Numbered from the stretch's first letter, positions 16,513-25,033 are shown. The stretch is DNA of 64,000 nt from Leptospira ryugenii (GCF_003114855.1 NZ_BFBB01000008.1:62001-126000), one strand, 5' to 3'. The notes: generated from the letters alone by a model not told the origin. Numbers and translations are program-made.

Positions 16513-17141
16513 TAAAATTTCTTTATCTGTCATTCCCGATCTTCCTTTGCCTTCTCTTCCCAGCTTGTCTTACCAAAGTTAAAAACGCACGCTCCAACGC
16601 CGGCACTGTGAAAACGGAATCTTATTCTAGCACAGAGCAAATGGAAGACCAAACCCATCCTTTGTTTTCGGCAGCTATTTTTGGTAATGAGGAGACAGTT
16701 GTTCGTTTGCTCCAATCCAATACAAATCCAAATATGCGAGCAAAGGATGGAAGCACTGCATTAATATACGCTTCTCGGAATGGGTATGTATCTATTGTTA
16801 ATCAACTTCTGTCTGCAAAAGCCGATCCAAATTTAAAAAACGATGACCATAAAACGGCTCTTATATGGGCTGCATTCAATGGATTTCCGGATGTATGTGA
16901 TTTACTTTTAAAAAACCGTGCAAACATTGACTGGCAAGATCGACTTGGCGCTTCAGCACTTATGTATGCTGCAAGCAATGGCCATGTGAAGGTGGTGGAA
17001 ATACTTTTGTCTTACAAAGCAAATGTACATCTGCAAGACCAATTTGGTGGGACTGCAATGACTGAGGCTATGCAAGAAGGGCATTCGCAAGTGGTCGCCC
17101 TACTTACAAGAGCGGGCGCAAAGCCGCCTAACGCCCCCTAG
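16509..17141 (+). CDS. Ankyrin-repeat lipoprotein
   Basis: This 210-residue protein starts with a lipoprotein signal (MIKFLYLSFPIFLCLLFPAC, Cys20). After a ~30-residue linker come about five ankyrin repeats, seen as TALIYASRNGYVSIVNQLL, TALIWAAFNGFPDVCDLLL, SALMYAASNGHVKVVEILL and TAMTEAMQEGHSQVVALL. Ankyrin repeats bind other proteins and no enzyme domain is present. The ATG overlaps the tetR stop, so it is co-transcribed with the repressor, though no functional link to lipid desaturation is evident. Its 3' end overlaps the convergent Gly/Pro-rich gene by 14 bases. Confidence 0.9.
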   Translation: MIKFLYLSFPIFLCLLFPACLTKVKNARSNAGTVKTESYSSTEQMEDQTHPLFSAAIFGNEETVVRLLQSNTNPNMRAKDGSTALIYASRNGYVSIVNQLLSAKADPNLKNDDHKTALIWAAFNGFPDVCDLLLKNRANIDWQDRLGASALMYAASNGHVKVVEILLSYKANVHLQDQFGGTAMTEAMQEGHSQVVALLTRAGAKPPNAP

Positions 17142-17445
17142 GTCCTCTCCCGCCTGGGCCATGTTGGTGGTGGGGCCCTCCACCTGGTCTATCGCCATGG
17201 TCTCGTCCGCCACGCCCCTCCTCTCTCCGCCTATCCTGGTCATTGCCTTGGTTTCCACCTGGCTCACCTGGAATCACGGTTGCAGGGCCACCGATTCCAT
17301 TGCCTGGATCACCGATAGACGTCCCAGGAGAACCGATCCCATTGCCCGCATCTCCGACTCCTGAACCAGGTGTGCCGATTCCGTTTTGGCTTTGTGCAGA
17401 AACTGCCAAAGAGAAAAGACTAAAGAATAAGATTGTCCATTTCAT
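17128..17445 (-). CDS. Secreted Gly/Pro-rich low-complexity protein
   Basis: A 105-residue protein with a classical signal peptide (MKWTILFFSLFSLAVSAQS, cleavage after AQS or so). Next come five degenerate repeats of the form G-x-G-x-P/A-G-x-x-I/V-G-D/S (about residues 22-55). The C-terminus is very rich in Gly, Arg, Asp and His (GGRDHGDRPGGGPHHQHG). No known domain is present. A plus-strand frame through the same bases is also open, but it has no signal peptide, so the minus strand is preferred. No clear ribosome-binding site precedes the ATG. The function is unknown; the His-rich end could bind metal. Confidence 0.7.
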   Translation of the reverse strand: MKWTILFFSLFSLAVSAQSQNGIGTPGSGVGDAGNGIGSPGTSIGDPGNGIGGPATVIPGEPGGNQGNDQDRRREEGRGGRDHGDRPGGGPHHQHGPGGRGPRGR

Positions 17446-17519
17446 TCAGAAAATACTAAGGTCGAAACTTCTTTTGTAAACGTTTATTCTTCCTTTCCCC
17501 AGGAGATGTCTTCTGCAAT

Positions 17520-19832
17520 CTAAATGCGTCCATCCAGACCAAAATAGAAAAATCTAGGTTTTTGAGGGTTGTAGGTCAAGTCCCATTGGTCCAAAGCATT
17601 GTCTACGCCCAGAAACCATTCAAAATGACCTAAGAAACGTTTCGAAATTCTTAGATTCAGATTGGTATAAGGATTTACCATTCGATAGCCATACGTGGAC
17701 TCAGTGGTACAAAAACTTTCGTTCTTCTTTGCACACTCTTCTGATACCGCATTCGGTATGGATTGTAAAGAAGAGGTGATGAAGGTTTGCGAAATTTGTG
17801 TTAGATACGAACTGATTGCACTCAAATCATTTGATAGTACAGGATCACACCAAAAAGGATTTTTAACGCAGTAAAACGCTTGTTTACCAAAGTGAATCGC
17901 AAAAGCAGACAAACTTAATCCAGAGGATTTATCCTCGTAGCGAATGTTCATATTCCAGCGATGAGGACCTCTACCTTCCAAAGGTAAATTAGTTAACTCG
18001 TCTTTGGTATGAGTATACGTGTAACCAACACCAACATTTACAGCTTCTGTCAGTCTAAATTGGATAGATGATTCTATCCCAGCTGTCATTGCTTTTTGGT
18101 AGTTGGATGTTTGGTAAACCAAAAGACCAGAACGATCGCGCAGAGGATTGGTTCTAAATCCAATCAGATTATCAACATTGTTGTGGAATAGATTTGAACT
18201 TAGCCAAATATTTTTTGTTAAATCCCATTCCAAACCGAGATTATAACTTCGAGAGAGTTCTGGTTGTAAATTAGGATTTCCAGCCACTCGATATCCAACA
18301 CCGGGATTCAAAAAATTAAAATACAAATCTTGGAAACTAGGAGCACGGTAACCTAAACCATTCGCCAATCTTAGCCTTAATCTATCTGTTATATCATACC
18401 TGAGTGCCAATTTAGGTAGCCATTGGCCTCCATATATCGAATCTCGATCATAACGTATTCCTGGGACAACTTGTACTCTAGGTTTATCAGAAATCTTCCA
18501 TTCATCTTGGATAAAAAAAGCAGTACGAAAACGAAATGCATTTCCATTGATTGATTGGGATTTTGAAATATCAGGAACAAAATCTTCGGCACACAAATTG
18601 GGAAACTCTCGTTTACAATCGGGTGCAATGCGAGCTGAGGAAATAGAATCATACAAATACTCAAGTCCGACGGAAGTAACATGAGATTCCGAAAATTGAT
18701 AATCGAAACGATTCCGTACTTCCGATACAGAGTTATTGGTTCTTTGTTGGGTATCGAGCTCATCAGACTTTCTTTGGTCATTACGAAATAAATCCAAAAA
18801 TTTAGAGTGGTTTACATTTGTATGGAGACTTAGCTTCTGGTTTAGGTTCCAATCGGCATTTAGTGCAGCCATAAAGTCATGTGTTTGGTTACTCCTGTCA
18901 TAAATTGTTTTTGGTAAACTAGCATCCACAGCCATTTGTTGAAGATAACGATAGTATACCGTACTGGTTAGTAGTAAATTTTGGCTAACCTGCCAAGTGG
19001 ATTTATTTGAGACATTCAAATCGTTAAATGCTCCACCAGAAGTTGATTCCAATGGAGGTGTGTAGGAAGGAAGACGAGTCGAATATAAATAGGAAGATAC
19101 AAAAGAAGTTCCATTTATGTACGGATTGTACGTCGGAGACAAGGAGGCAATTCTACCATTTCTCGGGCCCTCTGTTGCATCGCGTGTTAAATCATATCCC
19201 TCCCCTCTATGCCAACCAACGGTAAAATAGGTTCCCACGGATTCTCTACGAATCCCTAATGAAGCAGAATTTCTGTATTCAAGGTATGGGCCATAGTAGA
19301 GTTTACTACCTGTCCCCGCTAGCGATCTGAACTCAGCAGAAAACGGTGATTTTGACTCTTTAGTGATGATGTTGATTACACCAGCGATTGCATCTGAACC
19401 ATAGATTGCAGAAGACGCACCTTTTACGATTTCAATCCGTTCGATATCATCAACCTTAAAGCGTGTGAGATCAATGGACCCACTAAACCTTCCCGTTGTT
19501 CTCTGCCCATCCACAAGTATGAGTACATTCTGTGCAGCCAGTCCTTGTAATCGAACCGTACTACCACGTTCTCCAGACTGCGCAGGACGCACCTCTATAC
19601 CTGGGATATTGCCCAAGGTTTCTGAAATATCTTTTGCTCCCATTGCATCGATATCTTTTCGATTGATCACTTCTGTTGTAATCGTTGCATCTTTCAACAA
19701 TCCTTTTCTACGGGTGGCTGTCACCGTGATTGTATTTTCCTTAGAATCAGATTTATCTTCTGTATTTTCTGAAAAGAGCTCCAAAGATAGAAAGAGATTT
19801 ATCCAGAGGTAGATGAGAAAAGTTATCCTCAT
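17520..19832 (-). CDS. TonB-dependent outer membrane receptor, probable haem receptor
   Basis: This ~770-residue outer-membrane protein has a signal peptide (MRITFLIYLWINLFLSLELF), a plug domain (ETLGNIPGIEVRP about 70, VLILVDGQRTTGRFSG, IEIVKGASSAIYGSDAIAGVINI about 140) and a beta-barrel ending in aromatic FFYFGLDGRI. Near the barrel are YRAPSFQDLY and GNPNLQPE, matching the FRAP and NPDL/NPNL boxes of haem/BtuB-type receptors. The histidine expected between the two boxes of HemR-type receptors is not present. Four cysteines (YCVKNPFWC and ECAKKNESFC) lie in a late loop. It is last in the HmuY operon and would move haem into the periplasm using TonB energy. Confidence 0.9.
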   Translation of the reverse strand: MRITFLIYLWINLFLSLELFSENTEDKSDSKENTITVTATRRKGLLKDATITTEVINRKDIDAMGAKDISETLGNIPGIEVRPAQSGERGSTVRLQGLAAQNVLILVDGQRTTGRFSGSIDLTRFKVDDIERIEIVKGASSAIYGSDAIAGVINIITKESKSPFSAEFRSLAGTGSKLYYGPYLEYRNSASLGIRRESVGTYFTVGWHRGEGYDLTRDATEGPRNGRIASLSPTYNPYINGTSFVSSYLYSTRLPSYTPPLESTSGGAFNDLNVSNKSTWQVSQNLLLTSTVYYRYLQQMAVDASLPKTIYDRSNQTHDFMAALNADWNLNQKLSLHTNVNHSKFLDLFRNDQRKSDELDTQQRTNNSVSEVRNRFDYQFSESHVTSVGLEYLYDSISSARIAPDCKREFPNLCAEDFVPDISKSQSINGNAFRFRTAFFIQDEWKISDKPRVQVVPGIRYDRDSIYGGQWLPKLALRYDITDRLRLRLANGLGYRAPSFQDLYFNFLNPGVGYRVAGNPNLQPELSRSYNLGLEWDLTKNIWLSSNLFHNNVDNLIGFRTNPLRDRSGLLVYQTSNYQKAMTAGIESSIQFRLTEAVNVGVGYTYTHTKDELTNLPLEGRGPHRWNMNIRYEDKSSGLSLSAFAIHFGKQAFYCVKNPFWCDPVLSNDLSAISSYLTQISQTFITSSLQSIPNAVSEECAKKNESFCTTESTYGYRMVNPYTNLNLRISKRFLGHFEWFLGVDNALDQWDLTYNPQKPRFFYFGLDGRI

Positions 19833-19838
19833 CAATTT

Positions 19839-20480
19839 TTATAGCCCTTTCCAAATAAATTTCATATAGCCGCTTGTTCCCGCAGAACTATAATAATCCA
19901 ACATTTGAAGTTTATAGAAAGTGCCATCACTCCCTCTAAGGACATACACAAGTCTCTTACTACTCAAGATATGAGTATTGCTATCATAATTGTACCAGGT
20001 AAAGAGGGATGGACTTGCACTTTCAGAGGCATTTCCAAATCCACCATCGCCTGTCTGTGTTTGTTGAGAGTCACTGACAAGTGTACAAGATGATTGGTTG
20101 ATACTAGTTGATCCAATCTCTGTCGAATTTGTGCTACAAGAACCACCTGAACCAGTACCCGATGTTCCACTATTGGTCCCTATGACAAATCGTTTGAATC
20201 TAATATCCCACTGGATATCTGAACTTGCTTTTTTTCCACCTGACTTAAGACTTACATACACCCATTCACTCGAAGAAGAGGCGTTTGCCGTAGTTGTAAA
20301 AAAATTTCCATCATAAGTAGTTTCAACGCTAATTCCACCACTTGCATTTGAAGACGAGGATACAGAAGGTTGCAATAGTAGCAATGCTGCATCTGCTCCA
20401 GAAGATTTTTTTGAATCTGCACAGTGTATGATGCTGATGACAAAAAAAGGAAAAAATAAAAAAGTTTTCTGAACGAACAT
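19839..20480 (-). CDS. HmuY-like haem-binding lipoprotein
   Basis: This 213-residue protein has a signal peptide with a relaxed lipobox (ISIIHC, Cys at about 20), a Ser-rich spacer, then an all-beta domain. The signature WDIRFKRFVIGTNSGTSG, a central cysteine pair, and RLVYVLRGSDGTFYKLQML followed by GYMKFIWKGL at the end fit the HmuY family (PF14064 from memory). HmuY captures haem at the cell surface and hands it to its TonB receptor, here the next gene six bases downstream. AAGGGA precedes the ATG. Whether His or Met residues ligate haem here cannot be told by eye. Confidence 0.82.
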   Translation of the reverse strand: MFVQKTFLFFPFFVISIIHCADSKKSSGADAALLLLQPSVSSSSNASGGISVETTYDGNFFTTTANASSSSEWVYVSLKSGGKKASSDIQWDIRFKRFVIGTNSGTSGTGSGGSCSTNSTEIGSTSINQSSCTLVSDSQQTQTGDGGFGNASESASPSLFTWYNYDSNTHILSSKRLVYVLRGSDGTFYKLQMLDYYSSAGTSGYMKFIWKGL

Positions 20481-20500
20481 TTGATTTCCCTTACTTCATT

Positions 20501-20525
20501 GGGAGGGAAATTTCATATCCCTCCC
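20501..20525 (-). promoter_or_regulatory. Perfect 8-bp GC-rich hairpin before the HmuY-like gene
   Basis: GGGAGGGA (20501-20508) and TCCCTCCC (20518-20525) are exact inverted repeats with a nine-base loop. They fall between the upstream lipoprotein gene and hmuY-like gene. There is no T-run, so it is more likely a processing, stability or attenuation element than a full terminator. Confidence 0.55.
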
Positions 20526-20531
20526 TAAAAT

Positions 20532-21266
20532 TTAAAAAATACTTTGCGATGAAATTGCGATTTTCTTTGCGCTTAACAATGAAGTGCTACTAAAACGAAA
20601 GAAGTTTGTGCTAGAACTCGTGGAGATGGTATTGGAAGTATTGCTCCAACCTATATAGTTTATGATCGCGTTTGTTTCGGTTAAGGTGCTAGTGTTTTGG
20701 CAATTGGCTCCATTAACATCCGTTATCCATAAATTAACCTTCGGCGCCGCAGTTGTTCCTGAGAAATTCACACAGAGTTCTTTTTCAGAACTGAATGAGA
20801 TACTCGGATTTGCTCCGCTCGCCGTTTGTCCAGCTTGGTAATTGCCATATTCAACATTTCTAAACCAGGCAAATGGATTCGCATTGGAGACAGATTTTCC
20901 TACCACAAACTGGTACTGGCCAACGGAGTTTGGAGTGACTGAGCTTGGTTGGCTAGTGTAGCCTAAAAAAAGGTATAGATATCCATTATCTCCTGTGGTC
21001 TTTAAGCCTTCTACTCGAAAGAATCGTCCTGCCCCTGCGCTCGGACTGCAAAGGCTCGCATAAGTTCCCGAAGCATATGTTTCTAAATTTGTCTCACAAT
21101 TCCTCGCGGCAGCTTCTGCAGCGGCCGCTGCTTTTGTCTGGGCATCAACAAGGGCGAGAAGGGCAAGACCAGTCTCGTTTGTCTCATTTCCCTCCGTCCT
21201 GCAGTAAAACGAAGCCATTCCGAAAAGGAAGATAGCAAGTACGAAGTGTATCTTCTTAGTATCCAT
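20532..21266 (-). CDS. Unrecognised lipoprotein, first gene of the haem receptor operon
   Basis: A 244-residue protein starting with a lipoprotein signal (MDTKKIHFVLAIFLFGMASFYC, Cys22). An Ala-rich helical stretch (about 42-60) is followed by a Ser/Thr/Asn-rich beta domain with four further cysteines. The pattern NPFAWFRNVEYGNYQAG and the overall composition look like a surface-exposed beta-sandwich. I do not recognise the family. Its position at the head of the operon with HmuY and the TonB receptor, under the shared divergent promoter region, suggests a role in haem capture or release. That role is inference from context only. Confidence 0.7.
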   Translation of the reverse strand: MDTKKIHFVLAIFLFGMASFYCRTEGNETNETGLALLALVDAQTKAAAAAEAAARNCETNLETYASGTYASLCSPSAGAGRFFRVEGLKTTGDNGYLYLFLGYTSQPSSVTPNSVGQYQFVVGKSVSNANPFAWFRNVEYGNYQAGQTASGANPSISFSSEKELCVNFSGTTAAPKVNLWITDVNGANCQNTSTLTETNAIINYIGWSNTSNTISTSSSTNFFRFSSTSLLSAKKIAISSQSIF

Positions 21267-21278
21267 AAGTTACCTCTA

Positions 21279-21290
21279 ATTGAGAATAAG
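21279..21290 (+). promoter_or_regulatory. Candidate iron-regulator half-site 1
   Basis: ATTGAGAATAAG is repeated in inverse orientation at 21337-21348 as ATTGAGAATGAG, with one mismatch. Here it sits inside a partly symmetric 17-mer, TTGAGAATAAGAATCAA. This form resembles Fur-type boxes (GAGAAT/ATTCTC). It is 13 bases before the minus-strand lipoprotein gene. Confidence 0.55.
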
Positions 21291-21336
21291 AATCAACTAA
21301 AAAGAACCTTCTTTCTCGTCAATAATAATATCGAGA

Positions 21337-21348
21337 CTCATTCTCAAT
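21337..21348 (-). promoter_or_regulatory. Candidate iron-regulator half-site 2
   Basis: This is the inverted partner of the motif at 21279, 41 bases upstream of the binding-protein ATG. Together they place both divergent haem operons under one regulator, probably Fur-like. Confidence 0.55.
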
Positions 21349-21388
21349 ATGTATTGACAAAATCTTATCTAACTGCCAAAACGGGCAA

Positions 21389-22228
21389 ATGTTCATAAAA
21401 TTTGCTTTGGTTTCCCTACTTTTCCTGAATATTTCGCTTTTTTCCGAAGGAAAAAGGCCAGAAAGGATCATCTCTTTGAATGGAGCCTTTACAGAAATCC
21501 TATTTTCCTTAGGATTGGGCCCAAAGGTAGTGGCTGTCGACACTTCCTCAACCTTTCCAGAAACAACGGCAAAAATCCAAAGGATAGGCTATATGCGGAC
21601 TCTGTCTGCGGAAGGCATCCTGTCTTTAGAGCCAGATTTGGTCTTAGCGACCGATGCAGCCGGTCCTCCATCCACCATAGCACAAATCAAGGCTACCACA
21701 GTCCAGATGGGCATTTGGACTGAGAATTTCCAAATGGAGGAAGCGGAAAGGAAGATTCGGTATGTAGCCAGATGGACCCAAACGGAAAAGCAGGCAGAGG
21801 CTTTGCTTAAGGAATTACAAAAGAACCTCTCTTCCTTCCAGAGACCAGTTCTTTCCAGGCCGATCAAAGTGCTCTTCCTCTATGCGAGAGGACCGAACCA
21901 ATTGTACGTATCCGGGAAGGATACAGCTGCAGATGCGATGATAAGTTTATCGGGAGCAAAGAATGCCGTGGATGGTTTTTCTGATTATAAAATCTTAAGT
22001 ACGGAAGCATTGGTCTCCGCCAATCCTGATATCATCCTTTTAGGTTCCCATACGGCTTCGTTATTCGGAAATCTCGATTCTCTCTGGGACATCAGTGGGA
22101 TCAAACTCACAAGAGCTGGAAAAGAGAAAAATTACATCATAATGGATGATCTAATGCTCCTTGGCTTTGGTCCAAGACTTCCGACCGCTTTAAAAGTGTT
22201 AGCTGAAAAATGGAAATCCTTAGATTAA
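21389..22228 (+). CDS. hmuT: Haem ABC transporter substrate-binding protein (HmuT-like)
   Basis: This 279-residue periplasmic protein has a signal peptide (MFIKFALVSLLFLNISLFS). It shows the class III binding-protein pattern of BtuF/HmuT: RIISLNGAFTEILFSLGLG at the N-lobe, RIGYMRTLSAEGILSLEPDLVL, and the C-lobe ISLSGAKNAVDGFSDYKILS. The family carries haem or cobalamin to a FecCD-type permease. HmuS in the same operon and HmuY opposite make haem the likely ligand. No strong ribosome-binding site precedes the ATG. The permease gene overlaps its end by 19 bases. Confidence 0.9.
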   Translation: MFIKFALVSLLFLNISLFSEGKRPERIISLNGAFTEILFSLGLGPKVVAVDTSSTFPETTAKIQRIGYMRTLSAEGILSLEPDLVLATDAAGPPSTIAQIKATTVQMGIWTENFQMEEAERKIRYVARWTQTEKQAEALLKELQKNLSSFQRPVLSRPIKVLFLYARGPNQLYVSGKDTAADAMISLSGAKNAVDGFSDYKILSTEALVSANPDIILLGSHTASLFGNLDSLWDISGIKLTRAGKEKNYIIMDDLMLLGFGPRLPTALKVLAEKWKSLD

Positions 22229-23214
22229 AAAAACCCCTGTTTTTGATTTTGTTTCTGTTTGGATTGGTTTTGGTAAGTATACCCATCTTTTCTTTGTTTG
22301 GTGCTATAAAGATTGACCCAATCAGAATTTGGACTGGGCTAAGTGATATGGAAGAACAAGTTTTTTTCCATATCCGCCTCCCCAGAATTCTCTTAGCAGT
22401 TTTATTAGGAGGCTCCTTGGCTTGGTCAGGTGCTGTCATCCAAGGACTCTTTCGTAATCCAATCGTGGATCCAGGATTGATGGGGATTACCGCTGGTTCC
22501 GCTCTGTTTGCAGGCATAGGAATCGTTTTTAGTAACTTTTTCAAGGAATATGATCCCATTTGGTTTAATATTGGCTTCTCTTTTTTAGGAGGAATGAGCA
22601 CTTGTTATTTGATTTTCAGAACTGCAAAGAGAAATGGGAAAACGGAGATTTTTGACCTATTGCTTATTGGTATAGCTGTAAATGCGATATGTTATTCAGG
22701 ACTTGGATTTTTAAACTACATAGCAAATGATTCCCAGATCCGCGCCCTATCTTATTGGAATTTGGGTTCGGTATCGGGAGCAAATTGGAATCAAATTCAA
22801 CTCTTTTCATTTTTTTTAATCCTTCCGATCGCAATGAGCTACTTCATCGCAAAGCCTTTAAATGTTTATTGCTTAGGAGAGAACCAGGCAGAACACCTGG
22901 GAGTCTCTACGGAAACACTCAAAGTAGTGTCTATCTTTCTTGTGTCTTTAACAGTGGGGGCATCAGTATCATTGGCAGGTAGCATTGGATTTGTTGGATT
23001 GGTTATCCCTCATTTCATCCGTTTGCTCATTGGCCAAGACCATCATTTTTTATTACCTGCCTCTTATCTATTGGGTGGTTTTTTCCTCGCATTGGGGGAT
23101 ACATTTGGTAGGACAATTTTAGTTCCAAGCGAAGTCCCTGTGGGAATCATCACAGCTTTATTAGGCTCTCCATTTTTTATCTATATGTTAAAAATCAAGA
23201 GAGGTCAGATTTAA
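22210..23214 (+). CDS. hmuU: Haem ABC transporter permease (HmuU-like, FecCD family)
   Basis: A 334-residue inner-membrane protein with about ten hydrophobic helices. FecCD markers are seen: HIRLPRILLAVLLGGSLAWSGAVIQGLFRNP (split about residues 55-85), VDPGLMGITAGSALFAG, and near the end GSIGFVGLVIPHFIRLLIG with GDTFGRTILVPSEVPVGIITALLG-type sequence. Two copies would form the channel for the HmuT-delivered ligand. It starts inside hmuT and ends one base before the hmuV ATG (TAA then ATG), so translation is coupled. Confidence 0.93.
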   Translation: MEILRLKKPLFLILFLFGLVLVSIPIFSLFGAIKIDPIRIWTGLSDMEEQVFFHIRLPRILLAVLLGGSLAWSGAVIQGLFRNPIVDPGLMGITAGSALFAGIGIVFSNFFKEYDPIWFNIGFSFLGGMSTCYLIFRTAKRNGKTEIFDLLLIGIAVNAICYSGLGFLNYIANDSQIRALSYWNLGSVSGANWNQIQLFSFFLILPIAMSYFIAKPLNVYCLGENQAEHLGVSTETLKVVSIFLVSLTVGASVSLAGSIGFVGLVIPHFIRLLIGQDHHFLLPASYLLGGFFLALGDTFGRTILVPSEVPVGIITALLGSPFFIYMLKIKRGQI

Positions 23215-24012
23215 ATGATAGAAGTACAAAATGTATCATATTCAATTCGAAATAAAAAAATCCTAAAAAATATTCATTTAGAAATTAAACTAGGAGAAGT
23301 ACATGTACTACTGGGAAAAAATGGTGCGGGGAAGACTAGTCTATTTAAATTGTTATGTGGTGACATTCCGCTCACCGAAGGTAAAATTCTATTCAATAGG
23401 ACTGATTTAAAGAAATACCGCAAACTTGATTTATCTCGTATGCGCTCTGTTATGACTCAAGAATTTGATCTCAACTTTCCTTTTAGTGTCGAAGAGATTG
23501 TAGAATTGGGAAGATATCCTTTTCCGAACCAAAGAGAAACAACCAAACAAATAGTTTTAGAAACCCTTGCAATCACGGACTTACTGCACATGAGATCCAG
23601 GGCCTACTCTAGCCTTTCGGGAGGCGAGAAACAAAGAAACCAATATGCTAGAGTATTGGCCCAAGTTTGGGATGATCAAAATAAATTTATCTTTTTAGAT
23701 GAACCGATTTCCAATATGGATCTGCCAAATCAAGTCAAAACATTGGAATTATCAAAACATATGGCCGATAAAGGCTATGGTGTCTTTTTAATATTGCATG
23801 ACTTAAATTTAGCATTCCAATATGCAGACCGCATTAGTTTATTAAAGAATGGATATATAGTTAGATCAGACGAGGTTCTCTCTTGTTTGGATGAGACACT
23901 TTTGAGTGAAGTCTATGACTTACCTTTGAAAATCATTCAAAGTGAAAATCAGGCTTATATTATTCCCACAAATTTACACAAGGAAAAAAGGTATGAATAC
24001 AGCCCTTGCTGA
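23215..24012 (+). CDS. hmuV: Haem ABC transporter ATP-binding protein (HmuV-like)
   Basis: This 265-residue ATPase has Walker A GKNGAGKTSLF (about 36-46), Q-loop MTQEFDL, signature SSLSGGEKQRN, Walker B FIFLDEP and H-loop LILHDLNLA. Its length and the QRNQYARVLAQ segment fit the HmuV subfamily. It powers the HmuU permease. It begins immediately after the hmuU stop and overlaps the corrected hmuS start by 20 bases. Confidence 0.93.
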   Translation: MIEVQNVSYSIRNKKILKNIHLEIKLGEVHVLLGKNGAGKTSLFKLLCGDIPLTEGKILFNRTDLKKYRKLDLSRMRSVMTQEFDLNFPFSVEEIVELGRYPFPNQRETTKQIVLETLAITDLLHMRSRAYSSLSGGEKQRNQYARVLAQVWDDQNKFIFLDEPISNMDLPNQVKTLELSKHMADKGYGVFLILHDLNLAFQYADRISLLKNGYIVRSDEVLSCLDETLLSEVYDLPLKIIQSENQAYIIPTNLHKEKRYEYSPC

Positions 24013-25033
24013 ATCTTGGCAAAAGTTAAAAAAAGAAGCTCCCAATGTAAGAATTCGTGACGCTGCCGCAAGTTTAGGGGTCAGCGAACTAGAACTTCTA
24101 GCAACTCGAATTGGGACTGGCGTCAGTCCTTTGAAAGAAAATTGGACCGAGTTTTTAATCAAATGCCCGTCCTTGGGAAGAGTAATGGCATTAACGCGAA
24201 ATGATTTTTGTGTTCATGAGAGAAAAGGTTCTTTTGAACATGTATCCGTTCATGGAAAGATGGGTCTCGTAACAGGACCAGAGATTGACCTACGTATATT
24301 TCTGAACCAATGGCGTTATGGTTTCTTTGTAGAAGATACTTCAGAGGAAAGAATTTTATATAGCGTTCAGTTTTTCGACGGCTCGGGAGAAGCAGTCTTT
24401 AAATTGTACGCCACAGAAGAAAGTGACCTTGCATCTTTTTTGCGATTAAAGAACGATTTACAAAAGTTAGATGGAATTAGTCAATTGAATCTAGAGCCAA
24501 AGATAAAGGAACAGAGTCCGGTAAAACCACAATTGGACAAAAGCACTAGAGTTCGATTTTTAGAGTCATGGTCGAATTTAAAGGACACTCATGATTTTTT
24601 TACTCTCTTGAATGAGTTCAATGTGGAAAGGATGGATGCCTTAGAAATCGCAAACGGAAGATTCACCTCCCCTTGGGAGTGGAAACAATTTGAATCACTA
24701 TTGAAACTGTGTGTGAAGGAAGGATTGGAAATTATGGTTTTTGTAGGTAGCAAGGGTGTTATTCAAATCCATACAGGTTTGGTAGAGACACTCGAAGAAA
24801 GAGGTCCATGGTTCAATATTTTGGACAAAGACTTCAATCTCCATCTAAGAAAAGATTTTGTATCTCACATTTGGTTCGTCAACAAACCGACACTAGACGG
24901 AACCGTCTCTTCTTTAGAGCTGTTTTCAGAAAACGGAGAATTGATACTACAGTGCTTTGGAAAGAGAAAACCAGGCCAGCCTCAATCTAAACTTTGGGAA
25001 AAGTTGATAGACCTTTGCCAACCAAAGGATTAA
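23993..25033 (+). CDS. hmuS: HmuS/HemS-type haem-handling protein
   Basis: The ATG at 23993 is chosen because AAGG lies upstream and MNTALAESWQKLKKEAP matches the family start; the frame extends upstream inside hmuV. The ~346-residue protein has the duplicated HemS fold. Repeat one includes NDFCVHERKGSFEHV and GPEIDLRIFLNQWRYGF; repeat two includes GSKGVIQIHTG and LDKDFNLHLRKDFVSHIW. Family members bind cytoplasmic haem and either store it or cleave it to release iron. The enzyme activity cannot be decided by eye. It completes the plus-strand haem operon and its end overlaps the convergent queD-like gene by four bases. Confidence 0.9.
   Translation: MNTALAESWQKLKKEAPNVRIRDAAASLGVSELELLATRIGTGVSPLKENWTEFLIKCPSLGRVMALTRNDFCVHERKGSFEHVSVHGKMGLVTGPEIDLRIFLNQWRYGFFVEDTSEERILYSVQFFDGSGEAVFKLYATEESDLASFLRLKNDLQKLDGISQLNLEPKIKEQSPVKPQLDKSTRVRFLESWSNLKDTHDFFTLLNEFNVERMDALEIANGRFTSPWEWKQFESLLKLCVKEGLEIMVFVGSKGVIQIHTGLVETLEERGPWFNILDKDFNLHLRKDFVSHIWFVNKPTLDGTVSSLELFSENGELILQCFGKRKPGQPQSKLWEKLIDLCQPKD

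Noticed and set aside
17243..17479. Plus-strand open frame rich in Pro opposite the Gly/Pro-rich secreted protein
   Set aside because: It is a mirror of the repeats on the other strand, has no signal peptide or ribosome-binding site, and would overlap the gene that does have a signal peptide.
21267..21388. Cobalamin riboswitch before the binding-protein gene
   Set aside because: BtuF-like proteins can be under such control, but the 122-base leader is too short and shows no B12-box-like sequence.
22137..22601. 154-codon minus-strand frame over hmuT/hmuU
   Set aside because: It is opposite two clear ABC-transporter genes and its composition is that of reverse-read hydrophobic codons.
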